Assembly (NCBI RefSeq): GCF_003597395.2
Contig: NC_133773.1
Span: 76,638,408-76,702,407 of the forward strand
Length of the DNA: 64,000 nucleotides
Origin: Chelonoidis abingdonii
Lineage: Eukaryota; Chordata; Testudines; Testudinidae
Reading direction: 5' to 3'
Shown here piece after piece: positions 10,902-24,345 of this stretch; within the stretch, counting starts at the first letter, position 1, and each line of letters begins with the position of its first letter. The notes below the pieces were generated by a model. The model saw only the letters and a list, made by a program, of their open reading frames with translations. It ran no database searches and was not told where the DNA came from. The translations under genes and the position numbers were made by a program.

Positions 10902-12014
10902 AGAGACATCTAATTTCCATTTGTGGTTTAGTCTTATAAAATCAAATCTAAGATAAAGTTTACAGGTGAATTGCAAACATTTATCAGAAAATGAAATTAC
11001 AGGGTTATGTGCTGAATGTCCCAACCAGAAAAAGTAATCGGGCACCCCTCCCTACCACACATAGTTGCTACAGGTCTTCTGAGTCTGTTGCGAGCTGGTT
11101 CTCACTCCACTTTGAAATTAAAATTTTGTCCCATCACTGCTACTCCACAAGTTTATGAAGCATGCTGGTTACATAATGCCTTAAATTTTAATTTATTAGC
11201 ATGCGGCATAATTTTGCATATTTTTAGAATATAAAATTACAATACAAAGTTTAAACTTACAGTTATTTATTTTCGACCACATATTTCCAGCTCACCAACA
11301 TTTGCATTGTTTTAGGGATAAATTACAAAATCCATACTAAAAAGAGTTTGCTGCAGATGGTTAATTATTATTATTTAAAGCCACTTGGGCAGTGAAGCTC
11401 TCCATTTGGGATCCCTAGCCGAGGGTGAATGAAGACTCTTGAACAAAGTACATCTAATAACCTAAGCAGGCAAAAGGATATTCTGGTCAACAGAATAAAT
11501 GGAAAGAGTTCACTATACTAGGAAGCTTATAAAATATTTACCACCCTCAAGCGTACAATATCTCTGTAATTACAAAGCTTGGGATCATTTGCATTATTTT
11601 TTATAATATGTACAGTTCTTAAGCACAGATTTGCTATCAGGTTTCATGAATGTAAGTGACATGCTATACTGTCAACAAGTTCTCATGATGTATTTTATGC
11701 TTAATTAAACTCATGCTTATAAGATCCAGATTTTCAAATATTTTTTACAATGAAAAAGAAGCCACAGTAGAAAATATTTTATTTAAGAATGATACATAGT
11801 TAATAAGCAATTAAACAGCCAATGCCTCGGTTGGAAGAATTGATCGAAATAGCATATATGTATCGCATTGGGATTTTCCTCTTTCCACAGAATGAAGAGA
11901 TACCTGACAATCTTGAAACCTTTTATTGAGATCCTGTTCAGACAAGTTCAGTCTGTCTAAATTATTGCCTTAAAAGTGTGAGCAATCCACTGGAATATAT
12001 CGTTGTTACTGTTA
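10902..12014. other. No gene or clear repeat seen
   Basis: AT-rich stretch without coding signal. Nothing recognised on either strand. Confidence 0.5.
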
Positions 12015-12307
12015 GGGCTTGTCTTCACTACGGGTAAGTCGACCTAAGTTACGCTACTCTAGCTACATGAATAACATAGCTGGAGTTGCCAGAGCTAAGA
12101 TCGACTTACCCTGTGTCTTCGCTGTGCTGTGTCGACAGGAGACGCTCTCTGGTTGACTTATCTTACTCTTCTTGGGGAGCTGGACTATCAGAGTCTACCA
12201 AAGAGTGCTCTGCTGTCGATTTAACGGGTCTTCACTAGACCCGCTAAATCGACACCCACTGTATCAATTGCAGCAGCATCAATCTCCCTGGTAGTGAAGA
12301 CAAGCCC
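12015..12307. mobile_element. MITE with perfect 17-bp inverted ends
   Basis: It starts GGGCTTGTCTTCACTAC and ends with the exact reverse complement. TTA precedes it and TTC follows, consistent with a mutated 3-bp TTA/TAA target duplication of the PIF/Harbinger kind. The interior has subterminal GTCGACCTAA and TCGACTTACC blocks like the other MITEs in this window. It has no coding capacity. Confidence 0.85.
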
Positions 12308-12310
12308 TTC

Positions 12311-13386
12311 ATGTCAAATCCTGACCTAAGATATACCAGTGTAAATCCACTATATCCCACTGACTGAAGTGAAGTACTAGTCACCAGTGAGATCAGAACA
12401 TCACTCTACATGGTATACACTCAGATGCTTGAGGTTCTTTACCCTGACCATATCTTAAAAAGAAAGTACTTCACTGAAATGAGTTTGCTGGGATTCAGCT
12501 GGCCATTAGAAAACACCAGGTGCAAAGTAACCAGATGGGATTTCTGCAGTGTGAGGAACCTTTCCTCTACCATACATAGGTATATTATTGTGTAAAATAG
12601 AATTTCAAAATCTGTCATCTCTGATTGAGGGTTGCCCTGCACTGTGTGTCGTCTCTGGGGAAGAAAAACAGAACACCAGTACTCTTCTTTTTTAATCTTC
12701 TGTTTCTAACATCCCAAAGTTATTATCTTCCAAAGGTTTGGACTAAAGAGCTCTGTTCCACTGCTTGTGAGTCTGATCTCCTCTGCAAGAGTTGCAGAGT
12801 GACGTGAAATAGACAGATACCCACACTTGAAAGGAAAACTACGTGAAATGCCAGCTTTTGGCATTATCCACATATAATTTGGGCATCATGGCAAACCTGT
12901 TACACTGGCCAGCTGCCAAATCACCATCTCCCAACGAAGCACAGGTTTAAACTGTTAATAGTCTGTCCTTATAGGACTGCAAAGGATCTACCCTGAAGCA
13001 AAAATCCTCTATTTGTAAGCCATGAATGCTGAAAATTGTCAAGAATAAGTTTCTTTACCTCTAACAACAACAGATTTCAATTCTGGGACAAAGGATCGTC
13101 TCTTATAGCACTGACTAGTGAGATTGAGCTAAGAGTTTTTCATTGCTTGACTAGGTCATAACTGGATCATAATATCAGTATCTTCCTTGATAAGGAAAAG
13201 TTAGGTCTATACATTGGCTACATTAAATAAACCTTTTTGTGAAACAGTCTCTGGTACAGCTTGTCTCTTAAAAAGACTCAGTATTTTAGATTAATGATCA
13301 GCTGTGTTGGATATACAGAGTGGGTTTTTAGAATGAGTTTGATTCTGATACCCCTTCTCAAGTTGAGTAGTACCTTCATCCACAAC
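12311..13386. other. No gene or clear repeat seen
   Basis: AT-rich DNA. The small open frames show no domain and no splice-like context. Confidence 0.5.
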
Positions 13387-13394
13387 CACTACTT

Positions 13395-14209
13395 CAAGGG
13401 TTCTCACAATAAATTTTTTGGTAGCCTTAAAGTGTGGCCACCAAATCTTGCTGATGGCCGATCAGACAATGTTTACGAAAATACTTAATTAACTTTAGGA
13501 AAAACACATAAATATAATGATTTGGACATGTATACATGCATAATTTATTTATGTAGGGGTTTTTTTTTTTGCAGACTCAATAATAAAAATAATGTACAAT
13601 TGTCTCTATTTTTACTGGACCTGAACAGAATAGAAACAAAATCAGGTACTTTGCACATTCTTTTCTGTTTTGTTGCTTTTTTTTTTTAGACTTGCTAGCA
13701 AGTAAGGCTACTACTGCGAAAACTAATATATGTATATTTGTATGTATCATTTTTCACAGCAGACTTACTAGCTAGGGGCAGGCAGTGAAAAGTGATATTA
13801 ACAAACATACAAATCTCTCTTTTCACAGCAGACTTGCACAGCCCCAGCAAACCATGGATGGAGAGGTGGGTAGGAGGCAGTGGGAACCAGGGGCGAAGGG
13901 GGCGGGGAGCCTGGAGCTGGAGCCCAAAGCCCCCCCCAGCCGAGGGATGGAGCCAAAAGCCCTGTGGCGGAGCCTGGCGCCTGCCACCCAAGGGCTAAAT
14001 CCAGAAGCCCAAGCCCCACCACCGCAGGGAAGGTGGGGGAACCCACACCAGCTGTCTGCTCCTCTGGTATTTGTGGCTACGCAGGAAGGCACAGCCCAAC
14101 CTCTGCTGGCACAAATGCTCCCCCCCAATCACTGCCCAGGAGGCTGTGGCTGCAAGAAAAGCCTCTTGTGGCCGCATGCGGCCAGAGTAGTCGCATTTGA
14201 GAAACACTG
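13395..14209. mobile_element. hAT non-autonomous DNA transposon
   Basis: The left end (CAAGGGTTCTCA, then GTGTGGCCACCAA) and right end (TTTGAGAAACACTG, preceded by GGCCGCATGCGGCC) form the CAGTGKTTCTCAA-type inverted ends of hAT elements. Flanking octamers CACTACTT (13387-13394) and CACTAGTC (14210-14217) match at 6 of 8 positions, fitting an old 8-bp target duplication. The interior is GC-rich between 13850 and 14170, giving spurious long frames on both strands. No transposase was found. Confidence 0.8.
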
Positions 14210-14515
14210 CACTAGTCCTAGTGACTACAATGGGAATACACGTGGAGTAAGGCACTACTCAGAATAAAGGTGGCAACATTAGCTCCAAAGAAATTTTAAT
14301 AAAAAAATATACACTAACCAGAGAAGTGTCTAGGCAAGTAATGTAATATTAGAGAAATTCTGACAATCTTGTAAGCATAAAAGGGGTTGGGAGAAGGACA
14401 GTGCAGGTGATAGTGTCTATTTTGAGATCTTTTAAAACAGTAGCAATTCTGGATGTGCACTAAGCAAGTGTTCAAAAAACTAAGCAAACTATTATGAAAT
14501 GAACACACAGGCCCA

Positions 14516-14600
14516 GACGACTATGAAATGAACTCACATGAGTATTGCCATTGATTTCAAGTGACTACTCACGTGAGTAACTGCTTACCAAAGTGCATAA
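14516..14600. repeat. Old interspersed repeat fragment (CACATGAGTA-type)
   Basis: It contains the words 'actcacatgagta' and 'actactcacgtgagtaa', common in an ancient amniote repeat. A second copy lies near 61350. The family name is uncertain. Confidence 0.4.
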
Positions 14601-14609
14601 GTTGTAGCA

Positions 14610-15240
14610 TCATGACCTCCCTGTAGCCCACTGTGGCACAATGCAGCAGTGACTCTGACTCTGTTTCCCTCTTAGGCCAATAATAGCCCTGCAACAGGCC
14701 TACCTTCACTCTTGAAGGCCCTGTCAAGGAGCAATCTCCAGTCCAAACAGCAAAAAACAAAAGGCTCTTCTGCCCTCTATCCAGTTCTCTAAGCGAGTGA
14801 TCACCTTGCAGCCTTTTTCATTAGAGGTGCAGCTCCTGCCTCACCTGCTGACCTTCAGGGTTTCTCCTCTGGAGTCCTTCCCCCAGACTGGATCCTTATT
14901 CCACTCTACTGCCAGACCATCTGCCTGTGGGTGGCCTTTTCCCAGACCTGTCACATGAACCTCCTTTTCCCCTGTCACCCTTTTCCTTTAGAGCCAGTCA
15001 CAGGAGACAACCTCCCTCTTATAGCTCTCCTCTCCAACTAAGCTTTCTCAGTCCTTTATGGAAGTCACTTAACTCTTCCCCAACTGGGCCTGATCATTGA
15101 AATGAGCCACCTGTTTCCCGGTGGATCAGAATCAGTTGGGGAATGGCATGGCGTGGCACAACTGAGCTCAACTCCTCTTAAAAGGACCAGCTACGCCTGT
15201 GACAGGGTTTCACAACGTAGCTCCGAGTGACTAATTTTTA
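14610..15240 (-). mobile_element. Possible LTR fragment, minus strand
   Basis: Read on the minus strand, the text (AG-rich, with CTTTTAAGAGGAG as a possible TATA region near 15180) has the composition and style of the Gypsy-type LTR at 41732-42395. No TG...CA boundaries with a target duplication could be fixed, so the assignment is weak. Confidence 0.35.
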
Positions 15241-15249
15241 CCAGGACAG

Positions 15250-16590
15250 CACAGTCCTAAAAAGATAAAGTAGGATGTAGAAGCAGAAGCCTTGAACGAA
15301 AGTGTCATTTTTCAAAGACAATAAAAGGTAACTACTCAGGTGTAATTTAGTCATGACAATGTGCAAAAGTAAGACTGATAAGGTCACATTTTTGCTACTA
15401 TTCATATTGGAGAGTATCGTTCTTCCTTTTTATTCTCACTTGTATCTTAGTCTTGGACCATAATATTCTACTGTAAACCAGCTGGCTTCATCATTCTCTT
15501 AGAGGGCTGCAAGATATCAGTAATCTAGAGGAAACTAAATATTTCAATTATATTTGAATATTAGGCCATAAATCAAAACTCTAAGATTTCAGTTTGTTTG
15601 TTTTCACTAAAGTATTCAGATGAAGTACGACAGTCAGTTTGTATGTGTGGTCATTTACCTGACATTATATCTTGAAAATCTTTTCAGCAACCTTTCTAGG
15701 GCCACATGTTGCGAACTCTCCTCAGCTGGAATTTCAGCATAAAAGGCAGCGGGTTCGTCTGTTCAAATGTCATCCATATCATCTGCTTCCATCTGGTGTA
15801 TCTAACTCTATTTAACAAGACCTGCTATTTTAATTCTCTGCACCAATGTTTCATATGTGTGCTCAATGGTTAAAGTCAAGAATTCTACCTCAAATGTGAT
15901 TGCTTGGCAACTTTCACCTGAATTATGTTTTAAGTCACAGTTTTGGATATCTGACCATTTTTTTCTGTTTGTTTGTCTGCTTGTTAGGGTTCTGTTAAAA
16001 ACAACAAAAACAAAATAGTCAAAAGATTTCATAAGACTCAATCAAAGATGGAAAATTAGATTTCTCTTATTGTTGGAATCATTAGGAAACTATTTAAATA
16101 CTTGGTCAAAACAATTTAAACTTTTAATTGGCAGAAATATTTTCAGTTACCTGGGCACAAAATTGATTTGGAGTTCTCAAAAATTGTGATTTTGATCATA
16201 CAGTGATTTTAAAGTCAGCTTCAGTTTACATTACATGGACATCACTTATTTTTAGAGGTGAATTCTGTCTTCACCCAAGCAGGTCATCTTGAAATATACA
16301 AAGGACAAGAGTTGTAACAACATTCATCCTTACTGGAGTCTTTCCAGACCATGAATGTACAGTTCACAGCAAACATCAGTGACCAAAATTAATTATACAG
16401 GCCTTACTATAGAAATCAGTGACAGAATTCCTATTGCAAAGGCACATTTTATGAGGAAGCAGGGAATGGCTTTGAGAAAGATAGAAGTCTCCAAGAAACA
16501 AGTCATGGAGCCAAAATGTGTCCATCAAAGAGCAAATTCTGTACTCAGATATTTATAAAATTGACTTTGGTGAGAGTGGTGTGCACTTAT
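15250..16590. other. No gene or clear repeat seen
   Basis: AT-rich sequence. Small open frames on both strands lack recognisable motifs. Confidence 0.5.
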
Positions 16591-16599
16591 CTGAGTACA

Positions 16600-18330
16600 G
16601 CTTGAGAGAGCAACTGCTTCTGAAATCTGGAAAGATGCTGTCTAGCTAGAGGTCATTCTGCCTCAAATTCAAACAGTGTAAACCTGGGTCTCTCCAGCAT
16701 CACCATCTCTTAGGAGTACTGTTGTCTTGAAGGGCTGAGGAGAATGAGGCTCCCCCTGAGGTACTCAAGTCCCAATCCATTTTGATCTAAACAGATCAGA
16801 GCCAGAACTCTGAATTCTATTTGAAGCATCCTGATGTGTCTGTGGGTTACATCCGCAACATTCTTTGTTGTTTAGGAAGCCTGGTGTTGAATGTCTTCTT
16901 GTGGTGGTTGCATTCAGACCCAGGTACTGTGAGTTGCAGTAGTGAAGCCAGGTGTAAAAAGTTGTATGGATTGTCTTCCGAATGAGCCGTGTAGTTTCCT
17001 GGTTAGCTGAAGATGGTGGAAGACATGCCTCATGCCCAGAATCATTGGTGAGTCCATCAACACTCCAAGGCTCCACTTTGACATTTTGTGATCTGATGTC
17101 TGGTGAGTTTAAAGAATAAACAAGTTCTTCTAAATATTTTCCCATCTTACCACTATCATTTCTATCTTTTGGGGGTTGAATCTGAGACAACTGCTATGCA
17201 TCCTTCTGCTTCTCTGAGATATTTAGACATCCTGATGACTGCAAAGATGACCTAATGGAAGAGATCTACATTTGAGTGTCACCCATATTGTTGGCATGAG
17301 AGTCCATGGCATCTTAGTCTCTTGAACTGTCTCGGACAAGATTTTAAAGAGAAGAGAATACTGAGCCTTGCAGAACTTGATGTGATAGAGGCCTGAGTGT
17401 AAAGGAGATGGTGCTGATTAGGACCTCTTTGGGATCTGCCTCACAAGAATAAGGGGCTTTACGGGAGTATTGCTCCATTTACTCTTGCAAGATTTTGTTT
17501 ACATATTGTCAGCATCACATTATCAAATATACAAGACTACAGAGAAATCGAACAACATGAATATAAATTACACTTCCTATCCAAGGCTATAAGAAAGTCA
17601 TCAATGCCAGCTGGCTATTCCTTGGTGTGTCTTGCTCTGAACTTGAGTGTGAGAGACCCTTGCAAACGGAAGGGGGTATATACTGAAGAAGCTTTGATGC
17701 CACCACCTTCTCCATAACTTTGAAAAGAAAATATAAAAGAGGCTACTGCAGTTAAGTGTACATTTCCTCTGGGCTGGCTAGGTTACTACTTGTTTTGGGG
17801 TGTCTAATAATTCACCTTCTTTGAAGAGGTCTTGATGATCTCAGTAGGAGGCCAGATGTCCTTTGCTATATTTCAGTGAGGGAGGCAGAGGTTAGTTTTA
17901 CGGTTAGTGGACTGGAGGTTCTCCAGTATTAGAATTATAGTGAATGGTTCAAATTCTAGTAAATCAGATTGTATAGGAGTTGCTCTATGTTCTGGTGCCC
18001 TCACCATTGTCTCAGTGAGGCAGAGGGCGATTTCATTTTTTTCTGTAAGGAATTCAAAGATGAGGATTGGATCCAAGTACTTATTTTTTTTATTTATTTT
18101 GTATCTCACTCTAAGGCCATTCCATGAAAGAGCTCTACCGACCATAATCTGACCTATGCAATTATGTCTGAGAAGAAATATCTTCAAACTTCCTTTATTG
18201 TTCTACCATATGTCTGCTGGTGGGCTTTTGGCTGTTCACAAACTGTGGATGAGAAGATTGTGTGTTCTCAGCTTTCCATATTACTATCTTCTTCATCTTT
18301 TGCAGTTAAAAGAACCATGGTGACCTGCTG
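16600..18330 (-). mobile_element. L2-like LINE remnant, minus strand
   Basis: On the minus strand, an endonuclease-like piece containing LTET (around 18020), in the position of the LTETW box of L2/CR1-type APE nucleases, is followed at lower coordinates by a C-terminal RT piece. That piece has LHYCNSQYLGL (about 16945-16910), like the conserved LDYCNSLLxGL block. The spacing between the two is about half of that expected, so a large internal deletion is inferred. Stops and frameshifts are frequent. The 3' boundary near 16600 is approximate. Confidence 0.65.
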
Positions 18331-18931
18331 GGATACTGTGGGGTATGGCTTGTTCTGAGGATTAATTTACTAAGGGCTCTAATCAACAGTTCCAGACTTC
18401 CACTAGTCATTTTAAGATACTTGTATGATGAGACATTGAAAAAATAATTATTTAACTCACAAGAAAAAAACAAATGTAGAACTTGTTAGCGGTATTCAAA
18501 AATATTATGGGCATAATGAAAACTGAGCAGTACCTTCTTTTTACCTGGTCTCATAATACAAAATCTTGGTCAAACAGATGTACAGTAGATTTAGAAATAA
18601 AAGTATGTATTACTTGACCCATTATATAGTAAACCTGTGGAAATCAGTGCTGAAGGAGATGTCAATGTAGCAATAAGAAAAGGGATGGACACTTATGATC
18701 ATTAGCAACATCTGTATTTATACATAAGATTATAATGAAAATGCTTCAAAACAAACTGATACCCTATAGGAGTCAGGAAGGAAAAAAATCCTTCACGTAC
18801 ACCATTGCATAGTTGGAATATGGAAATTTTGCATTCCTTTGAAGCATCAGTTACTGGACAATGGAATTGGACCAATAGTCTGATCCGTTATGTCAGCGTC
18901 TAGGACCTATTATGTAGACTTTGGTCTAATC

Positions 18932-19339
18932 CAGTAGTTCTCAACCATGAGTACGCATATCCCTCAGGGTATGCAGTGGAGGTACACCAGGGGGTACATC
19001 AACTCATCTAGATTTGCCTCATTTTGCAACAGGCTACATAAAAATCACTAGTGAAGTCAGTACAAACTAAAATTTCATACAGGCAATGACTTGTTTATAT
19101 TGCTCTATATACTATACACTGAAATATAAATACAATATCTATATTCCAATTGATTAATTTTATTATATCGTGAAAGGAGAAAGTAAGAAAATTTTCAGTA
19201 ATAGTGTGCTGTGACACTTTTGTATTTTTAGGTTTGATTTTGTAAGCAAATAGTTTAAGTGAGGTGAAACTTGGGGGTACATAAGACAAATCAGACTCCT
19301 TAATGGGGTACAGTAGTCTGGAAAGGTTGAGAGTCACTG
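18932..19339. mobile_element. hAT non-autonomous element with 8-bp target duplication
   Basis: The ends CAGTAGTTCTCAACC and GGTTGAGAGTCACTG form near-perfect hAT inverted repeats. Flanks GTCTAATC (18924-18931) and GTCTAAGC (19340-19347) agree at 7 of 8 bases. The interior is AT-rich with 'gggggtaca' words near both ends. No coding content. Confidence 0.9.
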
Positions 19340-19347
19340 GTCTAAGC

Positions 19348-20795
19348 TATTACTCATCTAAGAGCCAGTATAACTTCTCTCTATTTCAGAAAGATAAAAG
19401 AGTGCAAGTGTCTAAGGCCAGAGAAGGCTCTGAGAATGAGACAAGAGATCTTGTAGGAAGCAATCCTACAAAGACCCAGCTGAAGAGGAAACTCAGATTA
19501 AGATTTATGCTTGTTCTTTAGAACAAAGGAAAACCAAAGGCGCGAATACTGAACCTCATATATATGTTCTGTGTTGGGACTCAGACCATTCACAATGTGC
19601 TAAACCTTATATTATTAAAGATGCATCTTGTATATTTCTACAGCAGTATATAAAAATCTCCTTCTATCCCTAAATCACCAATTACGACTCCTAATTTGAG
19701 CCTTTAGGCTAGATGCCTAAAAACAAACTCTCTCATAGGACATCTTTGCCATCTCATCCTTTTTAAAGGAGTTTTTGAAAATGAAGATCTGATCTACAAC
19801 ACAAGTTTCCTGAAAGCCAGACTGTTTCTCCACAATGGTGCTGTCTGTGAATCACAGCTCTAATTTTCATTTTCAGAACCATAACACATTTCCTAAAAGC
19901 TACCCTTGAAGAATCAAACCTCTCCAACACCCCATGTACTCAGCACTATTTTTCCTTTACAAAAGAAAGCCATGTTGCCAGCACCTCAACAATCTCCCCA
20001 TATATTTATTGCCTGGATGAACATCAAAATGAATATTCTAAACGTGACCTGGAAATCAAAAGCTTTTACAGCTTTTTTTTCTGCCTTTTTTACAGGCTTT
20101 TTTTCTGCCTCCAGAAGGAGCAAAAGTTTTTATCAAGGTGAGGTTGTTACATCTAAAAACAGCAATAGTAACAGAGATGCTGATATCTAAATCTATTAAT
20201 ATGCACATTTGAAGGAAATGTTTTAAGACTACTGGTGTGCACTGGACTAAATGATCATATTGAACAGATAATATAGACGATATAATTTATTGTTAAAACA
20301 GGGCCTATTCTTCATAAATTGGAAAATCTGCCATTTATACAGTGATGGTATTAGCTGAAGTAAATATCTCTGCATGCACTTTTCCCACATCACGTGATGG
20401 CTGTCCGTCTCACACCAGCCACCAAGTCACCATATTGTTTACAATGAATTATTCAGACAATTGCCTTAAATGGGCGACTGTGACACTCAGACCCATTTGT
20501 GGTTCACTACTCTGTGTTAGCAATTCTTGACAGGCCTGACATACTCATTACACCTCACACCCTGGGGTCATGATATTTATATAAAAAGTGACATCTAATA
20601 GATCATTTGAAATTTAACACCACTCTAGTCATTAATGTCACTCTGAAACGTGTGCAACAAGTCTGTAGGTGAAATTATGGAAACTTTCTGATATGTCCTA
20701 GAGACTGTAAACAGACAAAGGTGACAAAACAGGTTTCTTATAAAGGAGAAAGAAAATATGGTGGCTAATCCTCTGCACTTTTTTCAGGGGGATGG
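19348..20795. other. No gene or clear repeat seen
   Basis: AT-rich. A short imperfect tandem of CTTTTTTTCTGCC-like units lies at 20070-20112. Nothing coding was recognised. Confidence 0.5.
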
Positions 20796-22457
20796 TGTGA
20801 CCCTAACTACATACCAGTCCCAGAAGGCAAGGGGCTCACTGGTAACAGGTAATGAGTTTCAGCTGGCCTGACCAAGTCAGTGTACCCCAACTCATGACAG
20901 TTGTAATCTGTATCTCAAAGGTGCCATGTAATACATCATTGGAAAACTAATTCATTATTTATTAATACTCCTGAGTGATGTATGCATGGTGCATATTAAG
21001 AGTTATGGATATATGCTGAAATTATGACTGAAATGTGTTTAAACTGGGCATGTCAGGGGGAGTTGGTAAACAGGTCTGCCCTAGACAAAGGAATGTGTAT
21101 TGCTTCCTTGATCAACCTGATCTTCAGGCAGACCCAATGAAGGTTCATTTATATATTAGGCAAACAAATATATCAAGCTAACAAAGTGGAGGAGACGACA
21201 GCACGTCATCTACACCCAGCAGGAGAGAGAAGCTTCATCTGGGTTTTACTTTCAAAGACTATATTGCAAATGTTTATTGGTCTGTAAAGATCAGGTTTGA
21301 AACCCAAGTGACAAGCTATTGGATCAACTGATGGTATACAATATTACTGTGCTATAAAAATGTATAGAGTGAGGTATTTTATGAAAGCCTATGATACCCT
21401 GGTGATTAATATCATTGTGAAATGTATATATTAACACTACATAAGGAAGTATGGATACTCATTGATATTATGCTTTAAAGCCTATTGTGAAACAGGGAGA
21501 AACAGGTTTCCTCCAGATAAGTGAGAAGGCAATTGCCTACCTGTCCCCAAAGAAATTAAGCAAGATGTGACCAAAAGCAATGGAAGCCCCATTTACACTG
21601 AACTAAGCAAGGGGATAGGAAGGCCACAGGAAGGGAAGAACAGCATGAAGTTGTCATGGTTCTTGAAACAAGCTCATTGAACTTTGGAAGATATAAGCAA
21701 AGACAGAAGCCACCCTTGGCAACCGCTACGAGACAGACACAAGGGAACAGAGCTCTTGCAAGCTGAGAAAGATGGGTCCTTCAGCGAAAGGGGGGCTGAA
21801 ATATCTGGAAACTAAATATAGGTGAGAAGCCTATTTAACTGAAGATCTTTCATCTAGGAAGACAAGGGGCTGGCTACTGTGGAAGGTCCTGACTAAGGGA
21901 AAAATCAGCCATGGCTCGGAAGTAGAATGGCTGGTGAAAGAAACCATCTCGAACAAAGCCTGTACCTTGCTAGATTAAGTTTTAGACTTTTAGATGCATG
22001 TTTTCACTTTTATTTGCTTATAATTGTATTCCTTTTACTTGGCATCATTTAACCTGTTTCCTATTGTTAATAAATGTGTTTTATTCTTACTACAAACCAA
22101 TTCAGTACAGTGTTTACAGAGAAGGGTGTATTCACCCGTTAAGTTAATAAGTTGTGATGTGCTTTTGTCTCTTAAAAATGTACCTTATTTTTCTGAACTG
22201 TCCAGGAGAGGGACATTCATGATTGAATTTGGGAAAATTCAGGATTAGGAGTGTGTTGAAGTCATCATGCTGTTTTTAACCAAGGCAGAGGAAAGCAGAG
22301 TGGTACTATGTGGCTGCAGAGGGGCTGTTGGGGTCAGAACTGAGGAATCAGAGCTGGCTAGCACACAGACGCCCAGGGAGTGACCTGCATGTTTGCAGGC
22401 TAGCTGGGAACATCCCAGGCTGGGAGCTACAGTAAGAAAGCACTGTAAGGCACCCCA
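20796..22457 (+). mobile_element. Long LTR-like repeat (ERV type)
   Basis: Starts TGTGACCC and ends CACCCCA at 22457. A polyadenylation signal AATAAATG lies near 22071 in a T-rich tract, followed by about 380 bp. The second half (GTGTTGAAGTCATC, GAGTGACCTGC, CTGTAAGGCACCCC) matches remembered turtle LTR text. No retroviral reading frame is present, so this would be a solo LTR of about 1.66 kb. No reliable target duplication was found, and the left edge is less certain than the right. Confidence 0.55.
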
Positions 22458-24026
22458 CTGGTCTGGATTGCACCATGAACCCTGTGATAACTTCAGTCAT
22501 GATTGCATAGTACATTACTTTACACCCTTTGTTGCTCACTGGGATCTTTTCCTTAGAAATGTGGCTTTAGTTCATTATTTATTTTCAGACAACATTAGTC
22601 AAAACAGTCAAGATCCTAGGCACTGACTTTGCATCATAGCAGATACTGGGTAAAAGGGAAAAAAACAGCTTTCTGCTACAAATTTTAGATACGTAAAGTA
22701 TGAGGTGTCCTCAACCATGTCAGGAATCCCATTGGTCTGCTGACCATGGTACATTTGGAGGTGTTACAAAACACCACTAAAATTCTTTGTATGGACACCT
22801 GATAGACAATGTATCTTTAAGTCTCTTTCCCATAGTTCTGTAAACTTCTACAGCTGTAACATATTTCCTAGGGCATGATGCCAGCTGAGCATCTCTTTCC
22901 TTTAGTGAGTATGTGAGTCCAAGAGACCAAGACTGGTTCATTTGCAACTAGCAACCTGGGGGTTGGGGAAAAATAAACAAGAAATATTTCTACTACATAG
23001 AAGCAATTTCCTGTCTTGCTTCTCTCCCTCCCTACCAGAAAAGGTTTGGAATCTTTCCAAAGTTTATTATTATTACAGAAGAATAAGTTTGACAAGAATT
23101 ATCAATACTGGAAACAAACTGGATTACTACATTTTTTATATTGTTATCTTGTATTATTATAATCCCTTTTTGGCTGGGTATGAAAAGTGACCCTTGGAAC
23201 AGTTTGTTCAAGTGCCTCTCTTTTGCTTCCTACCACTGAACAGCATTGTGCTCCTCAGGTGCCACTAAGAATCAGCTACAAATAGTGCTGATGTAGGGGG
23301 TGTACGCACTTTTCAGAATGACAATGATAAAACAAGATTTCATTCCATACTTTAAAGCTTTTGCCTTGAGGCCCTTGCTCCTAGAGCTGGCTGGTGATCC
23401 TAGTACACCCTTCTTTGAATTTCATACACTGTTATAGGTTGGTGTTCACTTAAAGAAACACCTCTTATGCTACTAGTGATAAAACATTTGGTTTATTCCC
23501 TTCTTCATTCATTGGTTTATTTCTTTCTATTTGAGATGTATTTCACTATTAGCCATATCTAAAGTCAATTCCAATTTGAAAAGTTCCATTGTAAATAGGA
23601 GTTAGTAAGATTTATGGGTCATCAATATGAGTTTACAGTTTTCAAACATCTGCCTTTGGCAAATTATCTATTTTTTCCCTTTAGTGTGCCAGTCAGTATC
23701 TCTAAATAAAACAAATTCAGATGACTGATGGCATTGAAATTGGCCAGCCAATATCTTAGAAACTCATTTTTAAAGACATAAATTTTTGGCTAATTACAAT
23801 AATCCACGAAAGCCATTTCTGATATCTTTTTGTATACCCTAAATTGTTAAATAATAAATCAATCAATGACTCTGACTTGTTTTAACTAATCACTTACTTC
23901 TTTCGTGAATCTAGAAATACAGATAAGAGTGTACAAATAACTGTCTTTTTTAAAAAAGATTCTTTCAAAGACAAATAAAACTAAATGTACTGAACCAACC
24001 ACATTTTACCCACTACTGTATGCAGC
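22458..24026. other. No gene or clear repeat seen
   Basis: AT-rich. The small open frames have no recognisable domain. Confidence 0.5.
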
Positions 24027-24213
24027 ATAGAATCATGGAATGTCAGGGTTGGAAGGGACCTCAGAAGGTCATCTAGTACAACCCCCTGCTGAAAGCAGGA
24101 CCATTCCCCAGACAGATTTTCACTCCAGATCCCTAAATGGCCCCCTCAAGGATTGAGCTCACAACCCTGGGTTTAGCAGGCCAATGCTCAAACCACTGAG
24201 CTAGCCCTCCCCC
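24027..24213 (-). mobile_element. CR1 LINE 3' end, minus strand
   Basis: It begins CATAGAATCATGG, the reversed CR1 terminal octamer region, and continues with GGTTGGAAGGGACCTC, CAACCCCCTGCT and GAGCTAGCCCTCCCC. This is the standard CR1 3' untranslated end of sauropsids. Only the 3' end is present, as is usual for these 5'-truncated insertions. Confidence 0.9.
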
Positions 24214-24345
24214 ATACATATTTATTTACTTATGTGCAGCTCTTTCTATAGCATATGGTTCTATGAGCACCACAAAAATTAATTTCTCTTCACAAAATCC
24301 CAGTGAAGAACAGAAGTATTTCTCCTTTTACAAATGGGGAACTGA

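Noticed and set aside
10494..11045. 183-residue minus-strand frame
   Set aside because: It crosses the right boundary of the mariner-like MITE and is driven by GC-rich composition, not a gene.
13785..14267. 160-residue plus-strand frame and overlapping minus-strand frames
   Set aside because: They are open on both strands because of the GC-rich hAT interior; low-complexity proline-rich translations without a domain.
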